Assembly (NCBI GenBank): GCA_050997195.1
Contig: JBPCRE010000018.1
Coordinates: forward strand, 1 to 19,964
Direction: 5' to 3'
Source of the DNA: JACCZP01 sp050997195
GTDB taxonomy: Bacteria; Actinomycetota; Thermoleophilia; Solirubrobacterales; Thermoleophilaceae
DNA: 19,964 nucleotides
The position numbers were made by a program, and so were the translations under genes. A model generated the notes under the pieces. It did no database searches. It worked only from the letters and a program-made list of their open reading frames with translations, and was not told the origin of the DNA. Numbering within the stretch: the first letter of the stretch is position 1; each line of letters opens with the position of its first letter. This document shows positions 1-8,349 of this stretch, piece after piece.

Positions 1-1
1 C

Positions 2-2038
2 GCGGCGCGCGAGGCCGAGGCGGAGGTCCGCGAGCGCCTCGAGGAAGAGGAGGAGACCCACCGTCAGGTGGCCGATAGCCACGGCCAGCTCGAGTCCACC
101 CTTGCCGACCGGCAGGACGCCCTCGAGGGCGTCCGCGAGCGCCTCGAGGCGGAGAGCGAGGAGCGGGCGAGCGTGGCCGGCGACCGCGATGAGCTCCGCT
201 CGACCCTCGAGCAACGCGAGAGTGAGATCGAGCAGGCTCGTTCGGAGGTCGAGAGGCGCACGCACGAGCACGGGGAGGAGCGCGAGCGCCTCGAGCGGTC
301 GGTCCGCGAGCGCGACGAGGCCCTCGAGCACGAGCGGAGCCTGCGCGGCCGCGTGCAGAAGGCGCGCGGCGCCGAGCGGGAGTGGGCCCGAGAGCTTCGC
401 GACCAGCTCGTGCAGATGCATCGCGAGCGCGGCGCTCTGGCCAACACCGACGACGTGCCGAGCCTCGTGCTCCACACCGCGGTGACCCTCCTCGAGGCCG
501 AGAAGGGCCTCCTGTTCTCGAGGGAGGACGCCGACGGCGACGGAGCCCTCGACCTCATGCGCTGGGAGGGATTCGAGCACGACCCGCGGGAGTCCTCGGT
601 GGCGCACCGCTTCGCGAGCGACGTGATCGAGCAGGACACCACCATCCGCGAGGACAACCGCGCCGAGCTCGAGGGCTCGAACCCGGCCGACGGCGAGATC
701 GAGAACCTCGTGGCCATCCCCATCTACATCCAGGACAACTTCGCCGGGGTGGTGGTGTGCGCCAACCGCCAGGGGGGATTCGAGGAGTTCGACGACCAGG
801 TGCTGATCTCCCTCGGCGACCACGCCGGCGCGGTGCTCCAGAACGGGCGCCTGCACGGCGAGCTACGGAGCGCCTACCTCGCCACGGTGCGCATGCTCGC
901 CGAGGCCATCCAGGCCAAGGACCCGTTCCTGCGGGGACATTCCGACGAGGTGTCGACCTACGTGGCGGCGGTGGCCGAGCGCCTCGGGCTGCAGCCCGGC
1001 CGCCGCGAGGAGCTCGTGTTCGGCTCGCTGTTGCACGACGTGGGCAAGATCGGGATCTCCGAGCGCATCCTGCTGAAGCCGGGACCTCTCACGCCGGAGG
1101 AGCGCAACCTCTGCGAGCTCCATCCGCGCATCGGCTACCGGCTGGTGCAGCAGGTACCGGCGCTCCGGCCCATCGCGCCGGCGGTGCTCCACCACCACGA
1201 GCGCTTCGACGGCGACGGCTACCCCGCAGGGCTGCGGGGGGAGCAGATCCCGCTCGAGGCTCGGGTGGTCGCGGTGGCGGACTCCTTCAGCGCCATGACC
1301 GCCGACCGTCCCTACCGGGGGCGCATGTCCCTGGCGGATGCCTGCATTGAGCTCGAGCGCTGTGCGGGGACCCAGTTCGATCCTGAGATCGTGCGCGTGT
1401 TCGTGGAGGAGGTCCGGAGGCGGCCGCTCACCGACCAGGAGAGCGCTGTGTCCTCGGCCTTCGACGACCCCGAGCTCGAGGCGCGGCGCACCGGCGACGA
1501 GCCGGTGCTCGGCTCGGGGGCGTTCGCCATCACCGACAATCTCACGTTGCTCTACTCCCACCGCTACGTGCACGAGGTGGCCGGTGCCCAGGCCGAGCAG
1601 GCGGGTATCCAGGGGCACCCGTTCTCGGTGGTGCTCATCGAGCTCGAGGGGATCGGCGAGACCAACCGGATGAGGGGCTACGCGGCCGGAGACGAGGCCA
1701 TCCAGTCCGTAGCCCGCGCGGTGCAGCGCTACGCCCAGCAGCAGGGCGGCACCGCCGCGCGCTTCAGCGGCCGGCGGCTGTGCCTCATCGCCCCCGGGGT
1801 GGATGCCGAGGGCTCCGAGCGCCTCGTGGCGCAGATGATCGAGGAGATGGGCGACGGCCCCGAGGTGCGCGTGGCCGTGGCTACCTGGTCGCGTGGGGAC
1901 TCCGGGGAAGCGGTGCTCGAGCGTGCCCGCCGGGGCCTGCAGGGTGTGCCGGTGCACGGCAACGGCGCCCGATCGGGCGAGCCGGTGCGGCTCGAGGGTG
2001 CCGCGGGCGCGGGCACTGTCGTAAGCCCTGCCTACTAG
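2..2038 (+). CDS. Coiled-coil / GAF / HD-GYP / degenerate GGDEF signalling protein (5' partial)
   Basis: The frame is open to the left edge, so the true start lies outside the window. Residues below count from the GTG at 68. Seen: an extended charged coiled coil up to about residue 120; a GAF-like sensor domain at about 127-262; an HD-GYP domain at about 270-440 with HD at 323-324 (LLHDVGKIG), then HHERFDGDGYP at 376-386; and a C-terminal GGDEF-like fold at about 480-625. In the last domain the GGDEF loop is replaced by SGRRL at 567-571. Known of the family: HD-GYP enzymes hydrolyse cyclic di-GMP, and a GGDEF domain without its signature makes none. Inferred role: a cytoplasmic, ligand-sensing c-di-GMP phosphodiesterase whose GGDEF domain is regulatory. 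No membrane segment is visible in the part present. It ends in TAG, 37 bases before the next gene. Confidence 0.9.
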   Translation, partial: AAREAEAEVRERLEEEEETHRQVADSHGQLESTLADRQDALEGVRERLEAESEERASVAGDRDELRSTLEQRESEIEQARSEVERRTHEHGEERERLERSVRERDEALEHERSLRGRVQKARGAEREWARELRDQLVQMHRERGALANTDDVPSLVLHTAVTLLEAEKGLLFSREDADGDGALDLMRWEGFEHDPRESSVAHRFASDVIEQDTTIREDNRAELEGSNPADGEIENLVAIPIYIQDNFAGVVVCANRQGGFEEFDDQVLISLGDHAGAVLQNGRLHGELRSAYLATVRMLAEAIQAKDPFLRGHSDEVSTYVAAVAERLGLQPGRREELVFGSLLHDVGKIGISERILLKPGPLTPEERNLCELHPRIGYRLVQQVPALRPIAPAVLHHHERFDGDGYPAGLRGEQIPLEARVVAVADSFSAMTADRPYRGRMSLADACIELERCAGTQFDPEIVRVFVEEVRRRPLTDQESAVSSAFDDPELEARRTGDEPVLGSGAFAITDNLTLLYSHRYVHEVAGAQAEQAGIQGHPFSVVLIELEGIGETNRMRGYAAGDEAIQSVARAVQRYAQQQGGTAARFSGRRLCLIAPGVDAEGSERLVAQMIEEMGDGPEVRVAVATWSRGDSGEAVLERARRGLQGVPVHGNGARSGEPVRLEGAAGAGTVVSPAY

Positions 2039-2075
2039 CTCCACTTCAGCCCCGCGCCCCGACGCACGGGCGCGC

Positions 2076-3476
2076 GTGCTCATGGCGCTGCTGTTCTTCC
2101 CGCGGGGGGGCTCCTCGCAGGTGGCGCGCTACCTCGCCCGTTTTCTTCCGGCGGCGGGGTGGGACGTGACGCTCCTGGCCGGCTCCCTGGGCGCCGCGGG
2201 CGAGACCTCGCACGCGGGTACCTTCTTCTCGGGGATCGCCGATCTCCACACGGTGGACTACACCGCCGCGCTGGCGGCACCCGACCCGCTGGCCGCCGAC
2301 CCGCCGTTCCAGCCCTCCTACGAGGACCGGGCCGGGGCCCCGGACCGCGTGTTCGCCGAGGTGGACCACCCCGGCTACGAGCGCCTGGTGGCCGCCTGGG
2401 CGCGAGCGCTCGAGCGGGCGGGGGGAGGGGAGGCCCAGGTGCTCCACCTGCACCACCTCACCCCGATCCACGAGGCCGCCGAGCGCTTCTTCCCCGACGT
2501 GCCGCGCGTGGGGCACCTGCACGGCACCGAGCTCCTCATGCTCCGCGAGATCGAGGAGGGCCCTCCGCCGGCGTGGACGCACGCCACCGCCTGGGCGGAG
2601 CGCATGCGGCGCTGGGCACGCGGCTGCGAGCGCCTGCTCGTGCTCTCCCCCGACGCCGCGCGGAGGGTGCCAGAGCTCCTCGGCGTGGAGCCCGGGCGAG
2701 TGGTGGCGGCCGCCAACGGCCTCGACCCGGAGCTCTTCCGGCGCCGTCCGGCCCTCGGCGCGGCCCGCCGGCGCCTGTGGCGCGAGTGGCTGGTCGAGGA
2801 CCCTCGCGGGTGGGACCAGTCCGGGGTGCCGGGCTCGGTGGCCTACCGCGACGAGGATCTCGACGCCTTCGAGGGCGACCCACCGGTGCTCCTCTACGTG
2901 GGCCGCTACACCGAGGTCAAGCGCATACCTCTGCTCATCCGCGCCCACGCCCGCGCCCGCGAGCGCTACGGCCGCCGCGTGCCCCTCGTGCTCCTCGGCG
3001 GGTACCCGGGGGAGTGGGAGGGGGCCCATCCCCTCGAGGTCGTCCGCGGCACGAGCAGCCGAGACGTGTTCCTCGCGGGCTGGCGCGGGCACGAGGAGCT
3101 CGCGGACGCCCTGAACGCCGCCGACGTGCTCGTCCTGCCCTCGGTGCGCGAGCAGTTCGGCCAAGTGCTCGTGGAGGCCATGGCCTGCGGGCTGCCGGTG
3201 ATCGCCGCCAACGCGTGGGGCCCGACCACCATCGTCGACGCGGGCGAGACGGGTTGGCTCGTGGAGCCCGACAGCGAGGACGCCATGGTCGAGGCGCTGG
3301 TCGAGGCCGTGAGCGACGAGGGGCGCCGGCGCCGGATGGGGCAGCGGGCCCTCGAGGTGAGCCGCCCGCGCTATGGGTGGCCGGCCCTCGCGCACGGCGT
3401 CGCGCGGGTGTACGAGGACGCCCGGAGGGCCACCGCCCTGGCGGGGGCGCTGGAGGATCACACCGAGCTCGGGTGA
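2076..3476 (+). CDS. Glycosyltransferase family 4 (group 1) protein
   Basis: A 466-residue GT-B fold glycosyltransferase. The N-terminal acceptor domain has a glycine-rich loop near the start (FFPRGGSSQVARYL). The C-terminal nucleotide-sugar domain opens with LLYVGRYTEVKR and carries the E-x7-E motif (E359 and E367, in REQFGQVLVEAMACG), followed by G-P-T and TGWLVEP. These are hallmarks of retaining GT4 enzymes. The sugar and acceptor cannot be read from sequence. It is somewhat longer than typical GT4 members (about 380 residues), with extra sequence before the nucleotide domain (about residues 225-268). The start is uncertain: GTG at 2076 and ATG at 2082 are both possible, neither with a clear Shine-Dalgarno site, and the frame stays open further upstream. 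It lies 37 bases after the HD-GYP gene, so co-transcription is plausible. Confidence 0.85.
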   Translation: MLMALLFFPRGGSSQVARYLARFLPAAGWDVTLLAGSLGAAGETSHAGTFFSGIADLHTVDYTAALAAPDPLAADPPFQPSYEDRAGAPDRVFAEVDHPGYERLVAAWARALERAGGGEAQVLHLHHLTPIHEAAERFFPDVPRVGHLHGTELLMLREIEEGPPPAWTHATAWAERMRRWARGCERLLVLSPDAARRVPELLGVEPGRVVAAANGLDPELFRRRPALGAARRRLWREWLVEDPRGWDQSGVPGSVAYRDEDLDAFEGDPPVLLYVGRYTEVKRIPLLIRAHARARERYGRRVPLVLLGGYPGEWEGAHPLEVVRGTSSRDVFLAGWRGHEELADALNAADVLVLPSVREQFGQVLVEAMACGLPVIAANAWGPTTIVDAGETGWLVEPDSEDAMVEALVEAVSDEGRRRRMGQRALEVSRPRYGWPALAHGVARVYEDARRATALAGALEDHTELG

Positions 3477-3515
3477 TGATCTCCTGACCTGAGGACGAAG
3501 CGCCGCCGGTCGCGT

Positions 3516-3521
3516 CATACT
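3516..3521 (+). promoter_or_regulatory. Possible -10 element ahead of the glycolate cassette
   Basis: The hexamer CATACT stands in the 84-base gap before the permease gene. A weak -35-like AGGACG lies 18 bases upstream at 3492-3497. If used, it would give a leader of roughly 30 bases containing the GGAGGG ribosome site at 3549-3554. It is a sequence match only and weak at both hexamers. Confidence 0.3.
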
Positions 3522-3560
3522 GGTCGCGGACTGGCCACCGCGGGGGACGGAGGGACGGGG

Positions 3561-5297
3561 ATGTACCAGCAGCCAGAGGGTTTCGCGCCGATCGCTGACT
3601 CGCTGGGGATCACCGCGCTGGTCGCGGCACTCCCGCTCGTCGTGCTCTTCGTCCTGCTCGGAGGCATCCGCATGGCGGCTCAGTGGGCCGCGCTCGTCGC
3701 ACTCGCCACGGCCATCCTCGTCGCCATCCTGGGCTACAGGATGCCGGTCGACCAGACGCTGATCTCGGCCTCCGAGGGCGCCGTGTTCGGTCTGTTCCCG
3801 ATCATGTGGATCGTCATCACCGCGATCTGGGTCTACAACATGACCGTCAAGACCGGGCACTTCGCGGTCCTGCGGCGCTCCTTCGGGGCCATCTCCGACG
3901 ACCAGCGCATACAGGCGGTGATCATCGCCTTCTGCTTCGGCGCCCTGCTCGAGGCACTGGCCGGTTTCGGGACCCCGGTGGCCATCACCGCGGTGATGAT
4001 GATCGCCCTCGGCTTCCAGCCCATCAAGGCGGCCGCCGCGGCGCTGGTGGCCAACACGGCGCCGGTGGCCTTCGGGGCCATAGCGATCCCGATCACCACC
4101 CTCTCCGAGCTCACCGGCCTGCCGGTCGAGGATCTCGGCGGCATGGTCGGCCGTCAGACGCCGCTGCTCGCGCTCGTCGTCCCGCTCATCCTCGTGGGGA
4201 TGGTCGATGGCGGGCGCGGCGTGCGCCAGGCGTGGCCAGCCGCGGCGGTGGGGGGCTTCGTGTTCGCAGTAGCGCAGTTCGTGTGCTCGAACTACATCTC
4301 CGTGCAGCTCACCGACATCGTCGCGGCGCTCGCGGCCACGGGCGCTCTCGTGCTCTTCCTCCGGGTGTGGAAGCCCACGGAGACGGTCCGGGGCGAGTTC
4401 GCCGGTGCCGGCGGCCCGACGCCCGCCGCCGCGGGGGCCGAGGGGCACAACCCGAAGATGGAGGCGGAGATCGCGCGCCGGGATCGCACGGGTCGCGACT
4501 CGAGGCGCGAGGTGATCGAGGCCTACGCGCCGTACTTCATCATCATCGTTGTCTTCGGAATCGCGCAGCTCCCGCCGGTGAAGGACCTCCTGTCGAGCGC
4601 CACGAGCACCATCCTCGGGCTGGCGCCGGACGCGGAGAACAAGGTGGCCTGGCCCGGCCTGAACGTGCTTAACACCGAGGGCGAGCCGGTCTCTTCGGCG
4701 AGTTTCACGCTCAACATCCTCGAGGCCGCCGGCACCCTGATGCTGCTGTCGGGGCTCATCACGATGGCCGTTCTGCGGATCGGCCTGGGACGGGCCGTGA
4801 AGACCTTCGGGGAGACCCTCGACCAGCTCAAGTACGCGATCCTCACCGTCGTCGCGGTGCTGGCCCTCGCCTACGTCATGAACCAGTCCGGGCAGACGCT
4901 CACGCTCGGCACCTTGGCGGCCACCACCGGTGGCTTCTTCGCGTTCATCTCGTCACTGCTCGGGTGGCTCGGCGTGGCCGTGACCGGCTCCGACACATCC
5001 TCGAACTCGCTGTTCGGCGCGCTCCAGATCAAGGCCGCCGCCGAGGCGGGCCTCGAGCCCAACCTCATGGCCGCCGCCAACTCCTCCGGGGGCGTGCTCG
5101 GTAAGATGATCTCGCCGCAGAACCTGGCCATCGGCGCGGCCGCCGTGGGCATGGCCGGCCAGGAGGGGGACCTCTTCCGCCGCGTGGTGGGATGGAGCAT
5201 CCTGCTCGTGCTCATCATGTGCGTGCTCGTCTACCTCCAGTCCACGCCCGTGCTCGACTGGATGGTCATCAAGGCCCAGCCGAGCGGCGGCGGGTAG
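3561..5297 (+). CDS. glcA: LctP-family permease, probably glycolate (or L-lactate) importer
   Basis: A 578-residue integral membrane protein with about a dozen or more hydrophobic segments. It shows LctP-family landmarks: an early segment ending in LGYRMPV, the stretch EALAGFGTPVAITAVMM, and near the C-terminus TGSDTSSNSLFGALQ followed by NSSGGVLGKMISPQN. The family (E. coli LldP and GlcA) carries 2-hydroxy-monocarboxylates into the cell with protons. Because glcD, glcE, glcF and malate synthase follow, I read it as the glycolate permease; lactate cannot be excluded. The ATG at 3561 is supported by GGAGGG six bases upstream. The loop around residues 277-315 is hydrophilic and rich in Gly/Ala/Pro. 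It is the first gene of the apparent operon. Confidence 0.88.
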   Translation: MYQQPEGFAPIADSLGITALVAALPLVVLFVLLGGIRMAAQWAALVALATAILVAILGYRMPVDQTLISASEGAVFGLFPIMWIVITAIWVYNMTVKTGHFAVLRRSFGAISDDQRIQAVIIAFCFGALLEALAGFGTPVAITAVMMIALGFQPIKAAAAALVANTAPVAFGAIAIPITTLSELTGLPVEDLGGMVGRQTPLLALVVPLILVGMVDGGRGVRQAWPAAAVGGFVFAVAQFVCSNYISVQLTDIVAALAATGALVLFLRVWKPTETVRGEFAGAGGPTPAAAGAEGHNPKMEAEIARRDRTGRDSRREVIEAYAPYFIIIVVFGIAQLPPVKDLLSSATSTILGLAPDAENKVAWPGLNVLNTEGEPVSSASFTLNILEAAGTLMLLSGLITMAVLRIGLGRAVKTFGETLDQLKYAILTVVAVLALAYVMNQSGQTLTLGTLAATTGGFFAFISSLLGWLGVAVTGSDTSSNSLFGALQIKAAAEAGLEPNLMAAANSSGGVLGKMISPQNLAIGAAAVGMAGQEGDLFRRVVGWSILLVLIMCVLVYLQSTPVLDWMVIKAQPSGGG

Positions 5298-5345
5298 CCC
5301 CGGCCCGCCCGGCACCACCGGGACCGCCCGCGGAGTCCATGCGCC

Positions 5346-6839
5346 ATGATTGGCCGTCGTGATGAGCGGATGGGAACGGAGCCTGTGAACGTCGGCGTCC
5401 TCGTGGAGGAGCTGGCGCGGATCACCGGCGAGCGGCACGTGGTCACCCAGCCCGAGGCGCTGCGCACCTACGAGTCCGACGGCCTGCTGCACTGGAGCGC
5501 CACGCCCGGCGCCGTGGTGCTGCCGGGCTCGGCCGAGGAGGTCCAGAAGGTGGTCGCGGCCTGCCATCGCGCCGGCGTGCCCTTCGTGGCCCGCGGCGCG
5601 GGCTCCGGGCTCTCGGGCGGCGCACTGCCGGTGGAGGACGGCGTGGTCATAGCGCTCTCGCGGCTCAAGCGCATCCTGGAGGTGGACATCGAGAACCAGC
5701 GCGTGGTGGTGGAGCCCGGCGTGACCAACATCGCGGTGTCGAACGCGGTGGGCCCCGACGGGCACTTCTACCCACCCGATCCCTCGAGCCAGATCGTGTG
5801 CACCATCGGGGGCAACGTGGCCGAGAACTCGGGCGGGGCGCACTGCTTCAAGTACGGCTTCACCACCAACTACGTGACGGGGCTCGAGGTCGTGCTCCCC
5901 GACGGGGAGGTGGCGCAGCTCGGGGGCAAGGAGCTCGACCAGCCGGGCTACGACCTGCTGGGCGCCTTCGTCGGCTCCGAGGGCACGCTCGGGGTGTGCA
6001 CCAAGATGACGCTCAAGGTCATCCCCTCGCCCGAGGACGTGCGCACGCTCGTGGCCTTCTTCGAGGGGACCGACGACGCCGGCAAGACGGTGACCGACAT
6101 CGTGGCCGCCGGCGTGGTGCCCGGCGCGATCGAGATGGCCGACCAGCTCTGCATCCAGGCCTCCGAGGCGGCCACCGGCGTGGGCTACCCGACCGACGCG
6201 GGCGCCGCGCTCACCGTCGAGCTCGACGGCTCGTTCGCCGAGTGTGAGGCGCGCTTCGACGAGGTCATGGAGATCTGCGAGAGCAACGGAGCCACGGGCA
6301 TCCGGGTGGCCGAGAGCGAGGAGGAGCGCGCGCTCATCTGGAAGGCGCGCAAGGCCGCGTTCGCGGCCATGGGCCGCATCGCGCCCAACTACTTCGTGCA
6401 GGACGGCGTGATCCCCCGCACCAAGCTCTCCGAGGTGCTCGGCCAGATCGCCGACCTCGAGTCCGAGTACGGCCTCCAGGTAGCCAACGTCTTCCACGCC
6501 GGGGACGGCAACCTCCACCCCCTCATCTGCTACGACGGGGCCAAGGAGGGCGAGGCAGAGCGTGCCGAGGAGCTCTCGGCCCGCATCCTCGACGCGTGCC
6601 TGGACGCCGGGGGCTCGATCACCGGCGAGCACGGGGTGGGCGTCGACAAGAAGAAGCACATGCCGAAGATGTTCTCCGAGCCGGACCTGGCCGCGTTCCA
6701 GAAGCTTCGCTGCTCGTTCGACCCCGGGGGCCTCGCCAACCCCGGCAAGGTGATGCCCACACCGCGGCTCTGTGGCGAGGTGCCGGGCCCCTACCGCCAG
6801 CACCCGCTCGAGGCCGCCGGCCTGGCCGAGCGCTTCTAG
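5346..6839 (+). CDS. glcD: Glycolate oxidase subunit GlcD (FAD-linked oxidase)
   Basis: A 497-residue flavoprotein of the GlcD/D-lactate dehydrogenase type. The N-terminal PCMH FAD-binding domain has RGAGSGLSGG (residues 83-92), PPDPSSQ, GGNVAENSGG and GSEGTLGV. The C-terminal FAD-oxidase domain has FHAGDGNLHP (H384, H391) and GEHGVG (E428, H429), which line the active site in this family. With GlcE and GlcF it oxidises glycolate to glyoxylate and passes electrons toward the respiratory chain. The start is ambiguous: ATG 5346 has CGGAG at 5331-5335, but ATG 5370 and GTG 5385 (ACGGAG at 5376-5381) are also reasonable, and homology starts after all three. It ends two bases before glcE. Confidence 0.93.
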   Translation: MIGRRDERMGTEPVNVGVLVEELARITGERHVVTQPEALRTYESDGLLHWSATPGAVVLPGSAEEVQKVVAACHRAGVPFVARGAGSGLSGGALPVEDGVVIALSRLKRILEVDIENQRVVVEPGVTNIAVSNAVGPDGHFYPPDPSSQIVCTIGGNVAENSGGAHCFKYGFTTNYVTGLEVVLPDGEVAQLGGKELDQPGYDLLGAFVGSEGTLGVCTKMTLKVIPSPEDVRTLVAFFEGTDDAGKTVTDIVAAGVVPGAIEMADQLCIQASEAATGVGYPTDAGAALTVELDGSFAECEARFDEVMEICESNGATGIRVAESEEERALIWKARKAAFAAMGRIAPNYFVQDGVIPRTKLSEVLGQIADLESEYGLQVANVFHAGDGNLHPLICYDGAKEGEAERAEELSARILDACLDAGGSITGEHGVGVDKKKHMPKMFSEPDLAAFQKLRCSFDPGGLANPGKVMPTPRLCGEVPGPYRQHPLEAAGLAERF

Positions 6840-6841
6840 GG

Positions 6842-7993
6842 GTGGCCACCGCGACCACCGAGCGGCCCACCTCGGAGGACGATGCGGCGCGGCTCCTGAG
6901 GGCGGCCGGGGCCGAGGGCCGGCGCGTACGCGCGGTGGGGGGCGCCACCAAGCTCGACTGGGGCCATCCGGTCGAGGATCCCGACGTCGAGCTCTCCCTC
7001 TCGGGGCTCGACGCGATCACCGAGCACAACGAGGGCGATCTCACGGCCGTGCTCGAGGCGGGCGTGCCCCTCGGGCGTGCGCAGGAGGTCTTCGCCGGCG
7101 CCGGCCAGATGATGGCGCTGGACCCGCCGCTCGGGGCGGGCGAGGCGGCCACCGTCGGTGGCATCATGGCCGCCGGGGACTCTGGCCCCCTTCGCCACCG
7201 CTACGGCGGTCCCCGCGACCTGGTGATCGGGATGACGGCGGCCCTCTCCGACGGCACGCTCGCCCACTCGGGAGGCAAGGTCATCAAGAACGTGGCCGGC
7301 TACGACCTGGCCAAGCTCTTCACCGGCGCCTTCGGCACGCTCGGCGTGATCCTCGGGGTCTCGGTGCGCCTGCACCCGCGCGCGCCCACCACGGCCACCG
7401 CCCTGGGTGCGAGCCACGACCTCGACGCCGTGGCCCGCGCCGCCTCATCGATGGCTCACGCCCGCATGGAGATGGAGTGCCTCGACGTGCGCCTCGAGGA
7501 CGGGCGCGGCACGGTGCTCGCCCGCTTCGGCGGCACCACGGCCGCTCGCCAGGCCGAGGCCGCCCTCGAGCGCATGGACGCGGAGGGCCTCGAAGCCGAA
7601 GCCGTCGAGGACGACGACGCGCTCTGGGAGGCCCAGCGGGCCGGTCAGCGCTCCTCGGAGGGAGCGGTGGTGCGCGTCTCGGGCGTGCAGAGCGGGCTGC
7701 GTGCGGTGTTCTCCGCGGCGGAGCGGCTCGGGGCCTCGGTGGTGGGTCGCGCGGCGCTCGGGCTCTCGTGGGTGCGCCTCGAGCAGGGCGACCTCGTGGC
7801 CGGCGTGGAGGAGCTCCGGCGGGAGCTCGCCCCGCACCCCTGCGTGGTGCTCGACGCGCCCCGGGAGGTTCGCGCCGCGGTGGATCCCTGGGGCCCCACC
7901 GACCCCGGCGCCCTCACCCTCATGCGCCGCACCAAGGCGCGCTTCGACCCCCAGGGCGTGTGCCGCCCCGGGGTGTTCGTGGGAGGCATCTGA
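6842..7993 (+). CDS. glcE: Glycolate oxidase subunit GlcE (FAD-binding)
   Basis: About 383 residues from the GTG at 6842, chosen because it lies two bases after the glcD stop and fits the usual family length; the frame is open further upstream but there it overlaps glcD. It has a single PCMH-type FAD-binding half: RAVGGATKLDWG near the start, then DPPLGAGEAATVGG, HSGGKVIKNVAGYDLAKL and GTLGVI. The end reads AR.DPQGVCRPGVF, as in other GlcE proteins. It lacks the long catalytic C-terminal half seen in GlcD, as expected for this subunit. Its stop overlaps the glcF start by one base (TGATG), indicating translational coupling. Confidence 0.92.
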   Translation: MATATTERPTSEDDAARLLRAAGAEGRRVRAVGGATKLDWGHPVEDPDVELSLSGLDAITEHNEGDLTAVLEAGVPLGRAQEVFAGAGQMMALDPPLGAGEAATVGGIMAAGDSGPLRHRYGGPRDLVIGMTAALSDGTLAHSGGKVIKNVAGYDLAKLFTGAFGTLGVILGVSVRLHPRAPTTATALGASHDLDAVARAASSMAHARMEMECLDVRLEDGRGTVLARFGGTTAARQAEAALERMDAEGLEAEAVEDDDALWEAQRAGQRSSEGAVVRVSGVQSGLRAVFSAAERLGASVVGRAALGLSWVRLEQGDLVAGVEELRRELAPHPCVVLDAPREVRAAVDPWGPTDPGALTLMRRTKARFDPQGVCRPGVFVGGI

Positions 7994-8334
7994 TGGCCGC
8001 CGAGGAGGTGACCCCGGAGCAGGGCTCCCAGGACCCGGCGAGCCTGTCCCTGGCCCCGCCGGAGCGGCGGGCCTTCGACGACGTGCGCCCACCGGAGAGC
8101 CACCTCATCGAGGACTGCGTGCACTGCGGCTTCTGCCTGCCCACGTGTCCCACCTACATGCTCTGGGACGAGGAGATGGACTCCCCGCGCGGGCGCATCG
8201 TGCTCATGAAGGGCGGCCTCGAGGAGGGCTCCGAGCTCACGCCCACGATGGTCGGACACTTCGACAACTGCCTCGGGTGCATGGCCTGCGTCACGTCCTG
8301 CCCGTCGGGCGTGCAGTACGACAAGCTGATCTAG
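7993..8334 (+). CDS. glcF: GlcF N-terminal part: two 4Fe-4S clusters, cut by in-frame TAG
   Basis: A 113-residue product that starts at the ATG overlapping the glcE stop. It carries two four-cysteine 4Fe-4S motifs: C42, C45, C48, C52 (CVHCGFCLPTCP) and C93, C96, C99, C103 (CLGCMACVTSCP). In intact GlcF these are followed without a break by the CCG domains. Here codon 114 is TAG, and the same frame runs straight on after it with GlcF-like sequence (DTRQQVDRHHER). It is therefore the front of a GlcF gene broken by one nonsense codon, or half of a naturally split iron-sulfur subunit. On its own it resembles a bacterial ferredoxin-type electron carrier. The unbroken frame 7993-9351 would be about 452 residues. 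Confidence 0.85.
   Translation: MAAEEVTPEQGSQDPASLSLAPPERRAFDDVRPPESHLIEDCVHCGFCLPTCPTYMLWDEEMDSPRGRIVLMKGGLEEGSELTPTMVGHFDNCLGCMACVTSCPSGVQYDKLI
8332..8334 (+). other. In-frame amber codon interrupting glcF
   Basis: The codons read CTG ATC TAG GAC ACC in the glcF frame. One base change from GAG (Glu), or from CAG (Gln), would give this TAG. The frame does not shift, and sequence on both sides aligns with GlcF. TAG ends several other genes here (HD-GYP gene, permease, glcD, ppa), so it is an ordinary stop in this genome. A sequencing error, a real nonsense mutation or a functional split cannot be told apart from one sequence. Confidence 0.9.
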
Positions 8335-8349
8335 GACACCCGCCAGCAG

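Noticed and set aside
2046..4448. An 800-codon open frame on the minus strand (similar long ones at 4953-6803, 7645-9978 and 9260-11344)
   Set aside because: They lie antisense to well-supported genes, are rich in His/Arg/Gly/Ala/Pro with no recognisable domain, and are the usual shadow frames of very GC-rich coding DNA.
5309..5322. Short CCCGG/CCGGG stem after the permease gene as a terminator
   Set aside because: The stem is only five bases with no T tract, and the genes on both sides belong to one pathway, so termination there is not convincing.
8332..8334. Amber codon read as pyrrolysine or another recoded residue
   Set aside because: TAG closes several neighbouring genes, no pyrrolysine genes or recoding stem-loop are visible, and the linker position has no need for a special residue.
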